A program made the translations under genes and the position numbers. Under the pieces are notes generated by a model. That model made no database searches. It was given only the letters and a program-made list of their open reading frames with translations, and was not told where the DNA came from. Source: JBATTK01 sp049670505 (GTDB lineage Bacteria > Bacteroidota > Bacteroidia > Flavobacteriales > Flavobacteriaceae). From it: a stretch of 55,112 nucleotides of DNA. Below, one piece after another: positions 51,792 to 55,112 of this stretch (positions are counted from its first letter, which is position 1; each line of letters begins with the position of its first letter). Location: contig JBATTK010000073.1 of assembly GCA_049670505.1 (NCBI GenBank), positions 1-55,112 on the forward strand, in the 5' to 3' direction.

Positions 51792-52019
51792 CTAAAACAA
51801 GCAGTCCGTAGCATCGTCGAAATAGTATAACTCCCCCAAGTTCGAGTTATTTCCAGTCCAGAAAAATATTTTGGCAAAACACCATTTAAAATTTACCAAC
51901 TCCGACAAGAATACATCCAGAGCTTCAGAAATTTCAAGAAGTGAATAAATGGTTGGATTGACCTTGCCATTTTCCAGTTTTTCCAAGGCCTGTCTATCTT
52001 TCCCGCAAGCTCTTGCCAT
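51792..52019 (-). pseudogene. N-truncated XRE-type HTH remnant
   Basis: ARACGKDRQALEKLENGKVN and PTIYSLLEISEALDVFLSEL are the later part of an XRE helix-turn-helix domain (its first helix and the preceding arm are missing). In-frame stops lie just upstream at about 52030. It could start at ATG 52019 but would lack part of the fold, so a broken gene is more likely. The tail (WCFAKIFFWTGNNSNLGELY) is not recognised. Confidence 0.55.
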
Positions 52020-52068
52020 ATTCGCCTTTCATCCAATTGGAAGAATATTAGTTCGTTCTATCGCACTA

Positions 52069-53190
52069 TTAACAAATCTTACGCTTCATTCGAGCTATAA
52101 TTTCGTCATAATTTCTGATGGAAAGATTGGGTATATCTTTTCCTAACCTTTTGATCAATACAGGATCTAGGTTACTTCTTCGGCCTATTACCACTATCAT
52201 TTTGGGATCGTAGAGGGTAAGACCGTACTCTTGTCTTATCCTTATTCTATTTACATCATCTTCAAAAAAACTACGATAAGCCTGTAGCTGTGCTTGGGCA
52301 GACCTTACATGTGCGGAGATTTTTGGATATCTTCCAGTTGTGTAAATTCTTTTGCAAGGTAATTTTAATTCTAAAATATCGGATAAATTATTTTTATCAA
52401 AAGGCTCTAAAATAAAATCCGGAATATGCCGGATTTTTTGATTACATTTTAAAACAATATGAGGATGAACTTTTTTATAACTATCGTCTTGTAAAAATTT
52501 TGGATTTGTCTCAAAAAAATTTTGCAGTTCAACTTCTTTCACGTTTTCCTTATTAATGAGATATTCCAGTTCCTGAATGGCATTACCTATTCGAGTACTT
52601 TCAAACCCATATATAAATGAAAGTAAATGCTGTGAACCCTTTACATCAAATACTTCCATCTGTTGGTCATAGGTCATCCCAACAAGTTTGTATCTGCCCT
52701 CATCAAGAGACAATGCCATGTACTCATTATCCATGAGCCTTTTTAGTCTCAAACTCTCCTTATGAACCGCCCTGAGTGATTTTCTACAAACTTCTGGAAG
52801 CAATTTTTCGTCAACAATCATTTTTCGTATGTATCCTACCTCCATAACGGTAAAAGGATTAAGGCTATTGACGAACTCTTCATAGCCCCCATAGTTCGGA
52901 AGGAAGTATTCCTTTTCCATGCACGTTAAAAAGACAATACCTAGAGGATAACCGTGGCTACTAGATATTTCTTTGACAAATTCAACTCCATTTGTTCCTT
53001 TATTATGATTGATATCGGTTAAAATTAGCTTGATATTGCTTTTCTCCTTTTTCAGAATCTTTAAGGCACTTTCGGAATTTTGAGCGGTATATACATTACC
53101 AAAACCCTTTTCATTTAAAATTTGCTTTATCCCTCGGGTTGTCATCTCATGATCGTCGATTGTCAATATTCCTTCATTAAATATCTCCAT
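52069..53190 (-). CDS. Receiver domain fused to Shedu-type (DUF4263) nuclease
   Basis: The 373-residue protein joins two modules. Residues 1-125 form a CheY-like receiver: ILTIDDHEMT (Asp12, Asp13), LILTDINHNKG (Asp59) and GIVFLTCMEKE (Thr). The conserved Lys of the KP motif appears to be replaced by Asn in SLNPF. Residues about 205-373 form a DUF4263/Shedu-type PD-(D/E)xK domain: VELQNFFETNPKFLQ, IPDFILEPFDKNNLSDILEL with KLPC (Asp, ExK), and RSAQAQLQAYRSFF. A long middle helical part links them. The ATG at 53190 is used because a TTG two codons up is the only alternative. It is a likely single-gene antiphage nuclease with phospho-relay control. Confidence 0.8.
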   Translation of the reverse strand: MEIFNEGILTIDDHEMTTRGIKQILNEKGFGNVYTAQNSESALKILKKEKSNIKLILTDINHNKGTNGVEFVKEISSSHGYPLGIVFLTCMEKEYFLPNYGGYEEFVNSLNPFTVMEVGYIRKMIVDEKLLPEVCRKSLRAVHKESLRLKRLMDNEYMALSLDEGRYKLVGMTYDQQMEVFDVKGSQHLLSFIYGFESTRIGNAIQELEYLINKENVKEVELQNFFETNPKFLQDDSYKKVHPHIVLKCNQKIRHIPDFILEPFDKNNLSDILELKLPCKRIYTTGRYPKISAHVRSAQAQLQAYRSFFEDDVNRIRIRQEYGLTLYDPKMIVVIGRRSNLDPVLIKRLGKDIPNLSIRNYDEIIARMKRKIC

Positions 53191-53562
53191 GTACAATAGA
53201 ATTTCTTGATATTCCGTTTTTGCGATTCTTTTAAGTTACTAATTAAATTATCCATTTGATCAACCGGAATGATTAGTTTTTGTTATACCCATCTTCTAGG
53301 TAAGAATTGTTCTACCCTTACTTTGGACACAAACCCGGTAACTTAAACAGACAACCTCGTACATGCTCTATAGTGGTAGTTTACTTTATTGAATTTTTTA
53401 CAGGTTAAAGTTATTCCCATCTTCCTTTGTTCCGCCGCTTCCGTTGTACTGGAGCTTTGTTCTACGAAGGTGCTTCCAAAAATCCTAGAGCTTGCAAAAC
53501 GCAACCTTTTTAAAACTCTCAAGACTATGTAGTAAAAGAGTTAATTAAACAACAATACTATT
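53191..53562. other. 372-base interval without a clear gene
   Basis: A short open stretch on the minus strand (PVDQMDNLISNLKESQKRNI) precedes the receiver gene but has no support. No terminator or repeat is seen. Confidence 0.35.
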
Positions 53563-54003
53563 ATGAAAAAACAACCCATTTATTTACTATTGTTTGTATT
53601 CCTTTCATTTACAAGCTCTTGTTCAAATGATGATGATACCGAACCTACAAATGAAAATTTAAAAAATGTTACTACTTGTGAACTAACAATTAGACCGGAT
53701 ACACAAGTTTCAATTTGTATAGATGGAACCGATTTTGCTTCACCAGATGAAATTATAACATTTGCATCAACATTTTTTTCCAAAAATGACATTCCTTCCA
53801 ATGCTCAATTTTTATGGAATATAGAATCTGGTAGTATGGAAATTATGAATGTGGAAAATACAGTAGATGGTCTCATTGCAAAGTCAATTGCTACCATTCA
53901 ATTCAAATCTGATTATTTAGGGAATGGTGTTATTAGGGTCAATGCCGAAAATGATACCGGAAGTGGATCTAGTGTACATAAAATTGAGCTGGAATCAAAT
54001 TAA
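53563..54003 (+). CDS. Putative lipoprotein
   Basis: The 146-residue protein has a lipobox leader (YLLLFVFLSFTSSCSNDDD) typical of Bacteroidota surface lipoproteins, and an Ig-like beta domain (TFFSKNDIPSNAQFLWNIES, GVIRVNAENDTGSGSSVHKI). The function is unknown. It stands alone with 456 bases of mostly empty DNA behind it. Confidence 0.6.
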   Translation: MKKQPIYLLLFVFLSFTSSCSNDDDTEPTNENLKNVTTCELTIRPDTQVSICIDGTDFASPDEIITFASTFFSKNDIPSNAQFLWNIESGSMEIMNVENTVDGLIAKSIATIQFKSDYLGNGVIRVNAENDTGSGSSVHKIELESN

Positions 54004-54459
54004 TAACATAGCATAAGCCATATAAAATTAATTGTTGGTAAAAGCTTACTTACGAAAGTCCGAGAGGACTTTCTATCCGTGATGTATTTGCTAAATTTAA
54101 TACTTAAAAAACGCAACTAACCTCATACAAACCACCGGACCACGCAAAAACCTATTTGGGATAGGAGCTTATACGGAGAGGTGTCCGAGGAAAAAATCAA
54201 ATACGGTATTCCCAGAGACCGGAATTAAGTTAATGCGCAGACTCCCGTTAGCCACAATTAAAAGAGTGAACCTTTAGTTTGTAAATCAATGAAAGGAATA
54301 TTTCTTCTACCGTTTATTTTTTCTTGTTTAGATTCAACATTATTCCAAAAACAATTGAAATTTACACTTCTATAGCGAACAGATCCTTTATAAACATCAA
54401 AGATTTGCTATCTTGGTACTATAAGCGATATATCCCATTGTTGCGCGCATTTGAAAAAA
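54004..54459. other. 456-base interval with a truncated leader-peptide ORF
   Basis: Only a 28-residue reading frame at 54289-54375 (MKGIFLLPFIFSCLDSTLFQ) is seen. It looks like a clipped lipoprotein signal peptide. No other feature. Confidence 0.35.
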
Positions 54460-54885
54460 ATGGAAAGAAAAAACTTAACATCTTTAATATGCTGTTTTGG
54501 ATTAATACTTTCCGTTTGCGGACAGACGGACAAACCCAAATGCATTTCGGATTTGGACAGCATTGTAAAAGGACAAGTTTATAATAAGGTGGACAAAATG
54601 CCAATGCCTGAAGGTGGTGACATAAAACTTTCGCGCGAACTCATTCGGAATTTGGAATATTGTTCGGATTCAACAAATACTATCGGCAGTCGAGTATATG
54701 TGGGTTTTGTAATTAATGTTGACGGAAAAGTGGTTGGCAAACGGATTTATAAAAACATTCAAGGAACAGACCTGGCCGAACAGGCCTTATCTTTAGTTGA
54801 CAATATAAAATGGATTCCAGGGTCCTGTAATGGAAAAAATGTGCCTGTTCTTTATAAATTACCCATTACAATATGTTTAAGATGA
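54460..54885 (+). CDS. TonB C-terminal-domain-like secreted protein
   Basis: The 141-residue protein has a leader (LTSLICCFGLILSVCGQ) and a domain with MPEGGDIKLSRELIRNLEYC, GSRVYVGFVINVDGKVVGKR and QALSLVDNIKWIPGSCNGKN. This is the pattern of the TonB/TolA C-terminal energy-transducer fold found as stand-alone secreted proteins in Bacteroidota. The ATG at 54460 is preferred; a TTG three codons upstream exists. It overlaps the next gene by ATGA. Confidence 0.68.
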   Translation: MERKNLTSLICCFGLILSVCGQTDKPKCISDLDSIVKGQVYNKVDKMPMPEGGDIKLSRELIRNLEYCSDSTNTIGSRVYVGFVINVDGKVVGKRIYKNIQGTDLAEQALSLVDNIKWIPGSCNGKNVPVLYKLPITICLR

Positions 54886-55112
54886 ATCTGCTGAAAAGAA
54901 TTAATAAAGGATATTTTTTAATCTTCTCAACGCTAATTGGAATTTTAACGTTTTTTTCATTCATCGCTGCTTTTGCTAAAGACGAAGGGACAATTGGAGA
55001 TAATTTCATTTGGAATTTATTTGCCGATTTGTTTGTCATTTTTCGATTTCCGACTCACAACATATTTTGGGACTGGATGGTGGGTTGGGTTTACTTTATT
55101 GCACTTATTTTT
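54882..55112 (+). CDS. Partial membrane protein at the window edge
   Basis: A frame open for 77 codons to the end of the window starts MNLLKRINKGYFLIFSTLIG and has at least two hydrophobic segments. It overlaps the previous stop by 4 bases and is probably co-translated. The C-terminus is not visible and no family is recognised. Confidence 0.55.
   Translation, partial: MNLLKRINKGYFLIFSTLIGILTFFSFIAAFAKDEGTIGDNFIWNLFADLFVIFRFPTHNIFWDWMVGWVYFIALIF

Overview
The window comes from a member of the Bacteroidota, most likely a marine Flavobacteriaceae. The evidence is -7 boxes of the TAnnTTTG type, weak Shine-Dalgarno signals, a tmRNA whose tag reads GDNNYALAA, and gene families typical of the group (DUF2911, DUF3857, a ThuA plus CxxCH-cytochrome pair, a FtsE gene without FtsX beside it, long TPR lipoprotein-free chains). 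No species call is possible from the sequence alone.

Positions 1-28.4 kb are ordinary chromosome. They hold hydrolases (YtcJ-like amidohydrolase, M20 peptidase), a NYN nuclease, an OmpA protein, an outer-membrane barrel plus 1007-residue TPR operon, LysE, FtsE, a membrane-anchored Nudix protein, polyphosphate glucokinase, an MGMT-like protein and an ECF-type sigma factor with a cysteine-bearing tail. They continue with a lipoprotein that fuses an SGNH domain, a propeller and cytochrome c, overlapped by a ThuA gene, then TypA/BipA divergent from KdsA, a DUF3857 transglutaminase-like protein and a lysine-dehydrogenase-like enzyme. Small palindromic repeats and truncated genes (DUF559, a second sigma-factor start) lie between them.

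The tmRNA gene ssrA (28393-28788) is followed directly by a tyrosine recombinase (29028-30272), and everything from there to the window end looks like accessory DNA integrated at the ssrA 3' end. No second copy of the ssrA 3' end is visible, so the right end of the island is outside the window or has decayed. The island carries many likely defence or conflict modules in blocks: a toxin-antitoxin-SecB-like chaperone operon with a perfect 20-bp palindrome at its promoter (30.5-31.9 kb); a three-gene operon of an L,D-transpeptidase-like protein, a gasdermin-like candidate and a TPR-CHAT protease (33.1-38.1 kb) flanked by 12-bp direct repeats; a GIY-YIG gene behind an array of hairpin repeats (38.3-39.0 kb); an OLD-type nuclease (40.8-42.6 kb); an HsdR-N-type nuclease operon with small cysteine-rich proteins (42.8-45.0 kb); a TPR sensor kinase, NarL-type regulator and tiny proline-tailed lipoprotein (45.1-47.9 kb); a GIY-YIG/DUF2075/S24 fusion with a MazG-like partner (49.2-51.7 kb); and a receiver domain fused to a Shedu-type (DUF4263) nuclease (52.1-53.2 kb).

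The strongest candidates for undescribed systems are the TPR-CHAT operon, where a caspase-like protease would cleave the adjacent gasdermin-like protein; the receiver-Shedu fusion; and the GIY-YIG/helicase/S24 protein with its pyrophosphohydrolase. All functional statements are read from sequence motifs without database searches.
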